Assembly (NCBI GenBank): GCA_965243255.1
Contig: CBDEUH010000004.1
Coordinates: 186,001 to 250,000, forward strand
Source of the DNA: Bin87 sp965243255
GTDB taxonomy: Bacteria; Chloroflexota; Dehalococcoidia; Lucifugimonadales; UBA3495
Length of the DNA stretch: 64,000 bases
Direction: 5' to 3'
The notes under the pieces: model-generated
What the model saw: the letters and a program-made list of their open reading frames with translations, nothing else
What the model was told of the DNA's origin: nothing
Database searches by the model: none
Made by a program: the position numbers and the translations under genes
Shown: piece by piece, positions 41,844 through 50,257 of the stretch
How positions within the stretch are numbered: the first letter of the stretch is position 1
Layout: each line of letters starts with the position of its first letter

Positions 41844-43640
41844 TCAGCCCAGAAGGTCAAGCACGTTTTGAAAGGGACTGTCCGAAGCTCCGCCGCCGCT
41901 GGCAACAGCATCGGCCAGCGCCCCGGGATCGGACACCGGAGGATAGCATACCGTATCCAGGCACACGTGGGCTTGGGCGGTGGTATCCGGACTATCAACC
42001 CTGGCCAGTTTGATCAGCAGATTTGGTTCGGCCAGCGCCATGGCAGCGGCCAGCATTGCGGCGGCGTCGGGCGCGCCCGGTCTGCCTTCCACCGTAACCT
42101 CGACGACCGGATGCAAATAACTGTCAACGGCGATGGCGTAGTCGGCGGCCAGCTCGCCGTAGTCGCGGTTGGCCTCCACGTATGCACTCAGGGTATGGCG
42201 CCCCGTTTGCCGGTAGCGTTCTTCCATCGTTAGGTGATGCAGGCGCATCATGCCGATGGTGGCGGCGACGTTCTCAGCCAGTGGCTTCTCCCTGACCCGC
42301 AGGTAACCGGGCCGCTCCGGGACATCCTCAACGTCGCAGAACCCACCCCGCGGGCCGTCCAGAAAGCGCTCCAGGAGCACTCCGGCGGCGCGTTCGGCGG
42401 CTTCCCGATAGCGCTCTGAGTCCCTGGGCGCGGCGTCGTGCCCGTCCAGGGCGGCCAGCAGGAACCAGGCCCAGTCTCCCAGCAAATCTCCTGTGTCGGA
42501 TTCGACGGGCCCGGATGCGGTGAACACGTGGGGCAGCCGCCCTGCTTCCGCCCTGGCGACCAAACCGTCCAGCAGCTCAATGGCAACGCCAGCAAGCTCC
42601 GGTCGCCCCAGTTTCCAGGCGGCGCGGAAGAGCAACGAAGCAGTCTGGGCCGTAGTCCCCGCGTAGCAAAATGGATCGGTGGGCGGCGCCGTCAGCGTTG
42701 CCCTTAGTTCCGGCGGCTGGGCGAAGTAGTCCGAGTGCGCCCCCTGGCTGCCCCTGATTCCGCCGGCGTTGCCATCGTGTAAAGTGCCGAGGATGTAATC
42801 GACGGCCTTGCCGGCGCAGCGGAGGTATTCCGGGCGCTGCAGTATGATGCCGGCGTCCATCAGTACGCCAGCCATGGCGATGTTGTCCTCGGCCATCTTT
42901 TCGTGTTGCGGCCGGGTCCAGTCGGCCGAGGTGGTAAAGCGGAAGAATCCGCCGCCCACGTGGTCATGCAAATCGCCATCAACCAAGGCGTCCAGACTTT
43001 TTTCAAGCATGGCGCGAAAGAAAAACTCGCCGGTGGTGCGGTAGGAATGCAGCAGCAGGCGCAGCATGGGAGCGGCGGGGAATTTGGGCTCCACGCCAAA
43101 GCCGCCGTGGATGGGGTCGTAAGTGCCGGCGACGCGGCGGGTGATGCTGTCGACCAGGGTAGCATCGGGGTCCAGTCCGGCGGATACGCGAGCGGCGTGT
43201 TCACGGCGTTGGCGAAGAATGTCGTTGCCCTGCTCGTATAACTCGGGTTTGCGTTCTTCGTAGGCGCGCCGGACTTCGTCCAGCATGGCGAGAAACTGGT
43301 CGGGCGGGAGGTAGGTAGCGCCGGCCACGAAGCCGCCGTGAGGGGTGAGGAACGAGGTGGTTGGCCAGCCGCCGACGTTGTAACGGGCGTTGACGTCCGG
43401 CCGGTGGTCGGTGTCAACCCGGATGGGAACGAAGTGCTCGTTGACGAACTGTGCCACGTCGGCGTCGGCGTAGGTGGTGGCGTCCATCTCGTGGCACCAG
43501 TAGCACCACACCCCGTTGATGGACAACAGTATCGGCCGCTCCGATTCTTGAGCGACGTTAAAGGCCTCAGCGCCCCAGGGACGCCAGGAGACAGCCGATG
43601 AGGCGGTGGTGGCGACAAGGTTATCGGATGTGATACTCAA
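41844..43640 (-). CDS. thioredoxin domain-containing protein (DUF255 / YyaL / SPATA20-like)
   Basis: This 598-residue protein has an N-terminal thioredoxin-like domain with a CYWCHEM active-site pair (around residue 46-52), followed by VDTDHRPDVNARY and TTSFLTPHG. A long alpha/alpha-barrel region of the six-hairpin glycosidase type follows, with HDHVGGGFFRFTTSADWTRPQHEKMAEDNI. The family is widespread and conserved, with no firmly known reaction. It is upstream of aspS on the same strand, 42 bases apart. Confidence 0.93.
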   Translation of the reverse strand: MSITSDNLVATTASSAVSWRPWGAEAFNVAQESERPILLSINGVWCYWCHEMDATTYADADVAQFVNEHFVPIRVDTDHRPDVNARYNVGGWPTTSFLTPHGGFVAGATYLPPDQFLAMLDEVRRAYEERKPELYEQGNDILRQRREHAARVSAGLDPDATLVDSITRRVAGTYDPIHGGFGVEPKFPAAPMLRLLLHSYRTTGEFFFRAMLEKSLDALVDGDLHDHVGGGFFRFTTSADWTRPQHEKMAEDNIAMAGVLMDAGIILQRPEYLRCAGKAVDYILGTLHDGNAGGIRGSQGAHSDYFAQPPELRATLTAPPTDPFCYAGTTAQTASLLFRAAWKLGRPELAGVAIELLDGLVARAEAGRLPHVFTASGPVESDTGDLLGDWAWFLLAALDGHDAAPRDSERYREAAERAAGVLLERFLDGPRGGFCDVEDVPERPGYLRVREKPLAENVAATIGMMRLHHLTMEERYRQTGRHTLSAYVEANRDYGELAADYAIAVDSYLHPVVEVTVEGRPGAPDAAAMLAAAMALAEPNLLIKLARVDSPDTTAQAHVCLDTVCYPPVSDPGALADAVASGGGASDSPFQNVLDLLG

Positions 43641-43745
43641 AGCCCGTTTCCCTGCCGATGGCTCGGATGGCCATCGCCGTAGGATTGCCGAATATCAACG
43701 GTAGCACAAGCAGGCGGCGTTATCAATTTAGCGTGCTTGGGGACT

Positions 43746-44807
43746 TCACCTAGTGCGAGGGTTGAAAGCGTCGTTCACCGCGTCGCCCAGAATGTTGAAG
43801 CAGAAGAAGAGGAGGGTAACGGTGCCGATGGGGAACAACAGCAGATGGGGGTGGTTGCGCAGCACCTGGACGCTGCCGTTTTCAAAGAGCATACGGCCCA
43901 GGCTGGGCGTGGGCGGGAAAACACCGATGCCGATCCAGCTGAGGACCAACTCGGCGCCGGCCACGCCGGCCAAGCCGGCGGAGACCGAAACTATCAGCGG
44001 ACTCAGAATGTTGCGCAGGACGTGGACCCGCAGGATGTGGGCGGTTGAAGCCCCCATGACCAGGGCCGCTTCGGCGTACTGACTTTCCCGGGCCTGTAGC
44101 ACTTGGCCGCGCACCAGGCGGGCCATTCCGAACCACCCGAAGATAGCCAGGCCCACCGAGATGATGGCGAAATCCAGCACCCCCAACCGGATAATCCAGT
44201 CGATGCCCGTGGCGTCCTCAAAGTTCTGGACCGCGGTGAGCAGGCGGGGTCGCAATGCGGCGACGAAAATCAGGAGGAGAAGGATTTCAGGGAAGGACGA
44301 AGTCACCTCGCCGGTGCGCATAATCACGGAATCTACCCATCTACCCATATAGCCGCTCAGCAGTCCCAGGACGATGCCCAGGACGAGGGTGCCGCCCAGC
44401 AGCGAGGTGATGGTGATGATTACGGTGGTGCGGAGGCCGAAGATAACCCGGGTGAGCATATCCCGGCCCTGGCGGTCAGTGCCGAAGGGATGGGCCAGCG
44501 ACGGCCCCTGGCGGGTGCTTTCCAGGTCAATTGCGCGGTAGTCGTAAGGTGTAATCAAGGGCGACAACAACGCCCCCCCGTACATAAAGATGATGAGAGA
44601 AAGGCAGATCATCGCCAGCTTCTTGCGGCCAAGTCTGCGGAAAGCCAGCTGCCAATAGCTGTGGCCGCGGGCCGGCCGGGCATCCATCTCCAGGATTTGG
44701 TCGAGCGCCAGCTCATTTTCAGCCCAGTCCAGACGCTGGGCATCAGTGTCCAAGTGTTGGGCGTGCCCGTGCTCGCGAGCGCGTGGGCCGGAACGGTCAG
44801 GAAGCAT
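43746..44807 (-). CDS. peptide/nickel-type ABC transporter permease (DppC/OppC family)
   Basis: This 353-residue inner-membrane subunit has a cytoplasmic N-terminal helix of about 60 residues, then a TM segment, a periplasmic loop (HPFGTDRQGRDMLTRVIFGLR, the OppC signature) and five further TM segments. The ATPase-contact EAA-like loop contains YAEAALVMGASTAHILRVHVLRN. Its start overlaps the end of the DppB-type gene by 11 bases. No ATPase gene is in this cluster; an OppD-type ATPase lies 10 kb away. Confidence 0.93.
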   Translation of the reverse strand: MLPDRSGPRAREHGHAQHLDTDAQRLDWAENELALDQILEMDARPARGHSYWQLAFRRLGRKKLAMICLSLIIFMYGGALLSPLITPYDYRAIDLESTRQGPSLAHPFGTDRQGRDMLTRVIFGLRTTVIITITSLLGGTLVLGIVLGLLSGYMGRWVDSVIMRTGEVTSSFPEILLLLIFVAALRPRLLTAVQNFEDATGIDWIIRLGVLDFAIISVGLAIFGWFGMARLVRGQVLQARESQYAEAALVMGASTAHILRVHVLRNILSPLIVSVSAGLAGVAGAELVLSWIGIGVFPPTPSLGRMLFENGSVQVLRNHPHLLLFPIGTVTLLFFCFNILGDAVNDAFNPRTR

Positions 44808-45747
44808 AGCCGGCTCCCAGCCTGATGCGCGGGTCCAGCCACGGGTACATCAGGTCAACCACCAGGTTAGCCACCACAAAGATGGCGGTGGAAATGATCG
44901 CGAAGGCCATGATCACCGGATAGTCCCTGGAACCGATGACGGATTCGACGGTGAGCAGGCCGACGCCGGGGATTCCGAAGTAGGTTTCCACGATAAAGGT
45001 GCCGCCAACCAGGCCGGCGAGGATGAAACCGAAAGAAGTAGCCACCGGAATCAGGGCGTTGCGGAGGATATGGCGATAGCGCACCGTAGTTTCGCCGAGT
45101 CCCTTGGCCCGGGCCGTACGGATGTAGTCCTGCCCCAGCACGTCCAGCACGCTGGCGCGGACCAGGCGCACCACGATGGCGATGCCCGGCACGCCCATAA
45201 CCACGGCTGGCATCACGATGTGCGGGGAAAAGAAGCCCTCAAATCCATGGGTAGGCAGGATGTTCACCTTCAAAGCGAACACCAGCAGCAATACCGGGGC
45301 GGTGATGAAAACGGGCAACGACTGCAAGGCCAGAGCGATAGCCACAATGAGATTGTCCCAGCCGGTTCCCTGGCGCAGGGCGGCCAGCAGCCCCACCGGA
45401 ATGCCGATGCCCAGCGTAATGATGATGGCGGCAGCGTTCAGCTGCAAGGACACCAGAATGCGATTGCCAATCAGGTCCCGAACCGGCTGCCCGCGATAGC
45501 GAAAGCTCTCACCAAAGTCCAGCCGTGTAATCACGCCTTCCATGTAGCGAACGTACTGAACGTGAACCGGATCGTCCAGCCCCAGCTGGGAGCGGATGCG
45601 TTCGCGCACTTCGTCGTTCTGGTGTTGCCCCAGCCATAACTGCACCGGGTCGCCCGGGCCGAAACGCAGCAGGGCAAACGTAACAAAGGTTACGATTATC
45701 AGTAGGAAGGGCAGCCAGATCAGCCTTTTGATGGCATACGCTCCCAT
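44797..45747 (-). CDS. peptide/nickel-type ABC transporter permease (DppB/OppB family)
   Basis: This 316-residue membrane protein has an N-terminal TM segment, the conserved LRFGPGDPVQLWLG (the PGDP region), a typical loop DFGESFRYRGQPV and five more TM segments. The EAA-like loop is ARAKGLGETTVRYRHILRNALIPV. It lies 66 bases after the substrate-binding lipoprotein gene and overlaps the next permease, so all three should be one transcript. Confidence 0.94.
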   Translation of the reverse strand: MGAYAIKRLIWLPFLLIIVTFVTFALLRFGPGDPVQLWLGQHQNDEVRERIRSQLGLDDPVHVQYVRYMEGVITRLDFGESFRYRGQPVRDLIGNRILVSLQLNAAAIIITLGIGIPVGLLAALRQGTGWDNLIVAIALALQSLPVFITAPVLLLVFALKVNILPTHGFEGFFSPHIVMPAVVMGVPGIAIVVRLVRASVLDVLGQDYIRTARAKGLGETTVRYRHILRNALIPVATSFGFILAGLVGGTFIVETYFGIPGVGLLTVESVIGSRDYPVIMAFAIISTAIFVVANLVVDLMYPWLDPRIRLGAGYAS

Positions 45748-45813
45748 GGCTATTACCTTTACGCTACAGAAATTGCCGGAGCGGAAAACTTTCCGCCCCG
45801 GCTTGGGCCATCG

Positions 45814-47631
45814 CTACTGGTTGAAGTAAATGTAGCGGTACTTGGGGATGCTCATTTGCAAGAGGAAGTAGTCCGACACCTCCGGCTTGATGAGGGCGTA
45901 CCCTTCGCCGCTGAACCAGGTCCACACCCAGGGCGCGTCGTCCAGAATCATCTGCTCGACCTGGTTGTAGATCTGGAAGCGACGTTCCCGGTCGCGCTCG
46001 GTTCGCGCTTCCTCAAGCAGCCGGTCAACCTCCGCGTTGGAGTAATTCGTGTGGTTGTTGTTGCTTTCGCTATGGAACAGCAGGTCGAGGAAGTTCTCCG
46101 GGTCGGGGTAGTCCGCGATCCAGCCCAGGGTGAACATGTGGTACTGCTTCTCGTTGACTTCCTGGAGGAAAGTGGCCCATTCGGTTTGCTGGATCTCTAT
46201 TTCGATTCCCAGGCTGCGCCACTGTTCCAGCATCACCTCCAGGTATTGGGGCACGGCGGCGCCGAAGCTGCCCGAGATAGTCAGGGTGATGCGTGGGAAG
46301 TCGCCGCTGGCCAATGCGTCGGCGTAGGTCGACTGCTGCAGCAGTTCCATGGCCAGGTTGGGGTTGTACTCGTAGCTGCGCAGGTTCTGGGTGTAAGAGG
46401 GGAAGCCGGGAGGGATAACGCCGCGAGCTGGCGACAACCGGCCGTCATAAACATTGTCGGCAATGCTCTGCAGGTTAACGGCGTAGTTGAGGGCCTGGCG
46501 CACCTTGGGGTCTTCGAAGGGCGGCTCAGCCACGTTGAGACCAACGTAGAACACGTCGAAGTCCTGGGGAGAGCGATGCAATTGAGGATTGAGGGGGTCG
46601 TTAGGGTCCAGGATGCGTGGAAGGTCGTCAATGCCCACGCCGGTGAGATGAATCTCGTCGTTTTCGTACATGATCATGGCGGAGCCGCCGCTGAGAATCA
46701 TCTGCACGCTTTCGATATGAGGCGGCCCCAGGTGATACAGGTCGTTGCGCTCAAGGAGTATCAACTCCCCGATGTCGTAGGTCGCCAGTCGGAAGGGGCC
46801 GGTGCCATTGGGTTGGTCTAGCCAGTCTTCGTTGCTCTCGACCTGATCCCGGTCGAGCACGAAGGCGGTTGGGTAGGAGAGTTTGGCGAGGAAGAAGGAT
46901 TTGGGCGCGTCAATGGTGAATTCCACGGTACGGTCGTCAATCACGCGAACGCCACTGACTTCGCTGGCGGCGCCGTCCAGCTTGTCTTCCACGCCGACAA
47001 TGTCTCCAAGATAGTTTTCAGCGGTGGTGGACACCGTCGCCGGGTCGGCCGCCCGTTCGATGGACCATTTCACGTCGTGAGCCGTTACGGGTTTGCCATC
47101 TTGGAACTGCGCGTTTTCACGCAGCACGAAGGTATAAACCAAGCCGTCGTCGCTGATATTGCAGCTTTCGGCCAGGTCCAGAACCGGCTGGTAGTCGAGG
47201 CTCAGCGTCACCAGACCGCCATATATTTCGTTGATGATCACAGAGGAGGTGGCATCGCCGGCCAGGTGGGGGTCGAGGGTAGGCGGGTCGGCGAACAGCC
47301 TGACCAGGGTTCCGCCCTGCGGGGGCCGGTCATCGAAGGTCAGGTCAGCGGATGGGGCGCAGCTGTCGGCCGGGCCGGGGGCCACGGCGGCTACGGTGGG
47401 AACAGACGCCGCTGCCGGTGTTGTTGGCTGAGCGGGCTCTGGATCGGCTTCAGTGGCCGCGGGGGCGCTGCCGGCAGCGTCGCCGGCAGAGGCCGGTGAA
47501 GTAGCGGCCGGCTGGGCATCCGACGAGGCGGCGGATTCGGCTGGCTCCTCGCTGCCCCCGCAGGCCAGCAGCGCCACCGTCAGAGCCAGCACAGCCGCTA
47601 CTGCCAGGAAGCGAAAGTAATTGCGAATCAT
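45814..47631 (-). CDS. ABC transporter solute-binding lipoprotein, family 5
   Basis: The 605-residue protein has a lipoprotein signal (RNYFRFLAVAAVLALTVALLAC, split here by the Leu-rich core) with the lipidated Cys at about residue 24. An 80-residue Ala/Pro/Glu-rich tether follows, then the SBP_bac_5 domain: GGTLVRLFADPPTLDPHLA, YTFVLRENAQFQDGKPVTAHDVKWSIERA, QALNYAVNLQSIADNVY and LGWIADYPDPENFLDLLFHS. Relatives bind oligopeptides, dipeptides or nickel; the ligand is not readable. GGAGGAATTAG precedes the ATG. First gene of the transporter unit. Confidence 0.94.
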   Translation of the reverse strand: MIRNYFRFLAVAAVLALTVALLACGGSEEPAESAASSDAQPAATSPASAGDAAGSAPAATEADPEPAQPTTPAAASVPTVAAVAPGPADSCAPSADLTFDDRPPQGGTLVRLFADPPTLDPHLAGDATSSVIINEIYGGLVTLSLDYQPVLDLAESCNISDDGLVYTFVLRENAQFQDGKPVTAHDVKWSIERAADPATVSTTAENYLGDIVGVEDKLDGAASEVSGVRVIDDRTVEFTIDAPKSFFLAKLSYPTAFVLDRDQVESNEDWLDQPNGTGPFRLATYDIGELILLERNDLYHLGPPHIESVQMILSGGSAMIMYENDEIHLTGVGIDDLPRILDPNDPLNPQLHRSPQDFDVFYVGLNVAEPPFEDPKVRQALNYAVNLQSIADNVYDGRLSPARGVIPPGFPSYTQNLRSYEYNPNLAMELLQQSTYADALASGDFPRITLTISGSFGAAVPQYLEVMLEQWRSLGIEIEIQQTEWATFLQEVNEKQYHMFTLGWIADYPDPENFLDLLFHSESNNNHTNYSNAEVDRLLEEARTERDRERRFQIYNQVEQMILDDAPWVWTWFSGEGYALIKPEVSDYFLLQMSIPKYRYIYFNQ

Positions 47632-47853
47632 AAACTAATTCCTCCGGGGCAATTGTTTGTTGCAGATTGATACGGGTAGTTGCCCGGAATCGGATTGATG
47701 ATATACGACGGGATGTTCCTTTTCAACGCAACCGGAATGCGTGGCAAGCGTGATAGTCCCGGCGCCGCCCGTCCTTATTGCCCGTATTGCGGGTATGTGC
47801 TACGCTGTTATAGTTGCTTGTCCGCTATGCGGCGGATCAAAGCGGACGCTGTG
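47632..47853. other. divergent region between binding-protein gene and tRNA pair
   Basis: This 222-base gap holds the ribosome site of the minus-strand lipoprotein gene and, on the plus strand, a tRNA promoter. A 7-bp inverted repeat (GTCCGCT at 47820-47826 with AGCGGAC at 47841-47847) lies in the tRNA leader. I see no gene here. Confidence 0.5.
47787..47814 (+). promoter_or_regulatory. promoter of the tRNA-His / tRNA-Arg unit
   Basis: TTGCGG (47787-47792) and TATAGT (47809-47814), separated by 16 bases, also have the extended TG (TGTTATAGT). It lies 40 bases upstream of the tRNA-His. Confidence 0.6.
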
Positions 47854-47930
47854 GCGAGCATAGCCAAGTGGCCTAAGGCGCCTGTCTGTGGCACAGGAGA
47901 TCACGGGTTCGAATCCCGTTGCTCGCCCCA
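47854..47930 (+). tRNA. tRNA-His (anticodon GTG)
   Basis: The 7-bp acceptor stem (GCGAGCA at 47854-47860 with TGCTCGC at 47920-47926) closes a cloverleaf. The anticodon stem is CCTGT/ACAGG around the loop CTGTGGC, so the anticodon is GTG. The T arm contains GGGTTCGAATCCC. The 3' CCA is encoded, and a G just before the acceptor (47853) fits the G-1 of tRNA-His. Confidence 0.97.
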
Positions 47931-47960
47931 CTTTCACCCTGGCGACAATCGCCGGTAGCT

Positions 47961-48036
47961 GCGCCTGTAGCTCAATGGATAGAGCACTGGGCTTCGGACC
48001 CAGGGGTTGCGGGTTCGAGTCCTGCCAGGCGCGCCA
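47961..48036 (+). tRNA. tRNA-Arg (anticodon TCG)
   Basis: The acceptor arms GCGCCTG (47961-47967) and CAGGCGC (48026-48032) pair perfectly. The anticodon arm CTGGG-CTTCGGA-CCCAG gives anticodon TCG (Arg, CGN codons). The T arm has GCGGGTTCGAGTCCTGC, and CCA is encoded. It follows the tRNA-His by 30 bases. Confidence 0.96.
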
Positions 48037-48047
48037 CTGAAATCAGA

Positions 48048-48085
48048 GCCGACGGCAAGAGATATGCCGCCGGCTTTATCTTTTG
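48048..48085 (+). terminator. terminator of the tRNA unit
   Basis: GCCGACGGCA (48048-48057) pairs with TGCCGCCGGC (48065-48074) with one A/C mismatch and a 7-base loop. It is followed by TTTATCTTTT, which ends next to the htrA stop. It may partly act on both strands. Confidence 0.75.
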
Positions 48086-49426
48086 TTACCGGATGGGGCG
48101 CGTGCCCAGGGTGACGCTCAGTACGGTTTCCTCTCCGTCGCGCAGCACGGTGAACTCCGCCGTGTCTTCCGGACGGGTATGCTCAACCACGTAGGCCAGC
48201 AGGTCGTCCATGCTGCGGATGGGAGAGCCGTCGATGTCCACGACGATATCGCCGCCGACGGGAAACTCCGAGCCGTCAATGATCGTAAGCCGGTCAGACG
48301 CCCGCAGGCCGGCCCGGCTGGCGGCGCTGTCCATTCCCACGGCGATCACCAGAGCGCCGCGAGTGTCCGGCGGCAGGTTCATCGCCGTGGCGATGTCGGG
48401 AAAGACCGAGGTGCCTCGAATTCCGATGTAGGGGTACTCGTAGCGCCCTTCCGCAATCAGGGAAGGGACGACCAGCTTGGCTAGGTTCACGGGAATGGCC
48501 AGCCCGATTCCTGAAAAAGCCCCCGTCCGGCTGATAATCTGGGTGTTGATGCCCACCACTTCCCCGTGGCGGTTGAGCAGAGGCCCGCCGGAGTTTCCGG
48601 GATTGGTTGCTGCGTCGTGCTGGATCACCCTGGGCACCGCAAAGTTGCTATGCTCCGGGCGAATGGTCCGGCCCAGAGCGCTGATGATCCCCGACGTCAT
48701 GGAAAACCCCCGGGAGAAGGGGTCGCCGATGGCTACCGCGAAGTTTCCCGGCCTGATGTTGTCGCTGTCGCCCAGTTTGATGGGCGGAGGACGTATTGCA
48801 TCGTCCGTAACCCTGATCACTGCCAGATCCGAATCGGCATCCATCCCTACAACTTCAGCGTCGGTTTGAGTTCCGTCGCTGAGCACCACAACTATGCGCT
48901 CCGCGTCGGCCACCACGTGGCGGTTGGTAACGATATGCCCCTTGTCGTCCCACACCAACCCGGAGCCGGCCGCCTGCGTGAGGGCGTCGCCCGGCGGTGT
49001 CGGCGGCAGAAAACCCTCCGGTAATGCCGGCGGTATGTTGCCATCTGGTGCGGCGAACTGGAGAACCCTCAGCCCTACCACCGAGGGAACAACCGATTCG
49101 TACAGGTTGCTCATTAATTCGTCGTGAGCGGAGGCAATCTGCTCAAGGGTGAGCGCGCTGTCCGCGGAGGGTGTCTCAGCGGTTTCCTCCTGGGCCGGGG
49201 GTTGCGCCGGAGTCGAGGGACTTGCGGGGGCTGTGTCGGAAGTGGCCACTGCGGTTGGAGGAACAGAAGTATTGATCACCGGCGGCCGCGTTAATTCCGC
49301 CTGGGGTAGAGTCGTCGCGCTCTCCTCGCCACAGGCCGTGGCCAGCAAACCCGCTGCGCCGATGACCATGGCCACGGATTTCATCACCACCGAACGCCGT
49401 ACGCTCCACTTGTGCGGTGCAAACAC
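48086..49426 (-). CDS. HtrA/DegP-like serine protease with PDZ domain, probable lipoprotein
   Basis: This envelope serine protease would degrade or refold damaged extracytoplasmic proteins. From the GTG at 49426, with GGAGGG 6 bases upstream, the 446-residue protein has a basic n-region (KWSVRR), a hydrophobic core (VAMVIGAAGLLATA) and a Cys (lipobox-like LLATAC). A Ser/Pro/Thr/Glu-rich linker of about 60 residues follows, then a trypsin-like domain: His in TNRHVVADAER, Asp in DSDLAVIRV and Ser in TNPGNSGGPLLN. A PDZ domain (YIGIRGTSVFPDIA, ASRAGLRASDRL) ends the protein. It is divergent from the NIPSNAP gene. Confidence 0.93.
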   Translation of the reverse strand: MFAPHKWSVRRSVVMKSVAMVIGAAGLLATACGEESATTLPQAELTRPPVINTSVPPTAVATSDTAPASPSTPAQPPAQEETAETPSADSALTLEQIASAHDELMSNLYESVVPSVVGLRVLQFAAPDGNIPPALPEGFLPPTPPGDALTQAAGSGLVWDDKGHIVTNRHVVADAERIVVVLSDGTQTDAEVVGMDADSDLAVIRVTDDAIRPPPIKLGDSDNIRPGNFAVAIGDPFSRGFSMTSGIISALGRTIRPEHSNFAVPRVIQHDAATNPGNSGGPLLNRHGEVVGINTQIISRTGAFSGIGLAIPVNLAKLVVPSLIAEGRYEYPYIGIRGTSVFPDIATAMNLPPDTRGALVIAVGMDSAASRAGLRASDRLTIIDGSEFPVGGDIVVDIDGSPIRSMDDLLAYVVEHTRPEDTAEFTVLRDGEETVLSVTLGTRPIR

Positions 49427-49511
49427 GCTAAACCCTCCATGCTCCTTCGTAGTACCGACAATATACGCCGGATGCCTGGCATCGGATTGCGTCAACATAG
49501 CCGTCTGCCAA

Positions 49512-49520
49512 TGCTATACT
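49512..49520 (+). promoter_or_regulatory. putative extended -10 promoter of the NIPSNAP-mutase gene set
   Basis: TGCTATACT (TATACT at 49515-49520) lies 50 bases before the NIPSNAP ATG, identical to the elements before pdxA and tig. Confidence 0.5.
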
Positions 49521-49569
49521 ACCGCCGGGCCGGATTCCACCGCCGAACACCCGTTTAAGGAGAATACCG

Positions 49570-50229
49570 ATGCTTTACGAACTACGCATCTATGACGCAG
49601 TAGCCGGGCGTTTGCCCGACATCAGCGGGCGCTTCGCCAACCACACCTGCGCCCTGTTTCGCAAACACGGCGTGAAGTACCTCGGCTTCTGGACCGACGA
49701 AATCGGCCGCAGCAACCGCCTCACCTACATCAACGTATTCGACAGCATGGCCGACCGGGAAAGCCGCTGGGCCAAGTTTGGCAGCGATCCCGACTGGCTG
49801 GAAGTCCGCAAGCAAACCGAGGCCAACGGGCCCCTGGTTGACGCCGTTACCAACCGGTTCCTGCGACTGACGCCCTACTCTCCGCAGCCCAATATCAATA
49901 CCGCCGTGCAGGAACTCCGCATCTACGAAGCAATGCCCGGCCGCTTGCCCGACGTGCATAACCGTTTTGCCAACCACACTATCGGCCTCTTCGAAAAGCA
50001 CGGCATCGAGAACATCGGCTACTGGTCCGAAGATGTTGGCGTCAACAACGTGCTGGTCTATATGCTGGGCTACCCCAGCCTGGGCGACCGGGAAAAGAGC
50101 TGGCGTTCTTTCCAGGCCGACCCCGATTGGAACAAGGCCCGCGCCGCCAGCGAAGTGGACGGCCCCATCGTGCGCGTCTCTCGCCACAGCATCATGCGGC
50201 CTACCGACTACGCCTTCACCAGCGACTAG
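49570..50229 (+). CDS. NIPSNAP family protein with two tandem domains
   Basis: The 219-residue protein is two copies of the roughly 105-residue NIPSNAP ferredoxin-like domain. Each begins ELRIYxAxxGRLPD and contains RFANHTxxLFxKHGxxxxGxW and a DxxDRExxWxxFxxDPDW block (about 1-100 and 112-215). NIPSNAP proteins are small dimeric-type alpha/beta barrels related to stress-response domains, with no fixed enzymatic role. It precedes the mutase gene by 28 bases on the same strand, so a link to acyl-CoA or amino acid metabolism is possible. Confidence 0.92.
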   Translation: MLYELRIYDAVAGRLPDISGRFANHTCALFRKHGVKYLGFWTDEIGRSNRLTYINVFDSMADRESRWAKFGSDPDWLEVRKQTEANGPLVDAVTNRFLRLTPYSPQPNINTAVQELRIYEAMPGRLPDVHNRFANHTIGLFEKHGIENIGYWSEDVGVNNVLVYMLGYPSLGDREKSWRSFQADPDWNKARAASEVDGPIVRVSRHSIMRPTDYAFTSD

Positions 50230-50257
50230 GTCGGCAGCTTCGGAAAGGCAGGGCAGT

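Noticed and set aside
50230..50257. Possible cobalamin riboswitch before the acyl-CoA mutase
   Set aside because: The gap is only 28 bases long.
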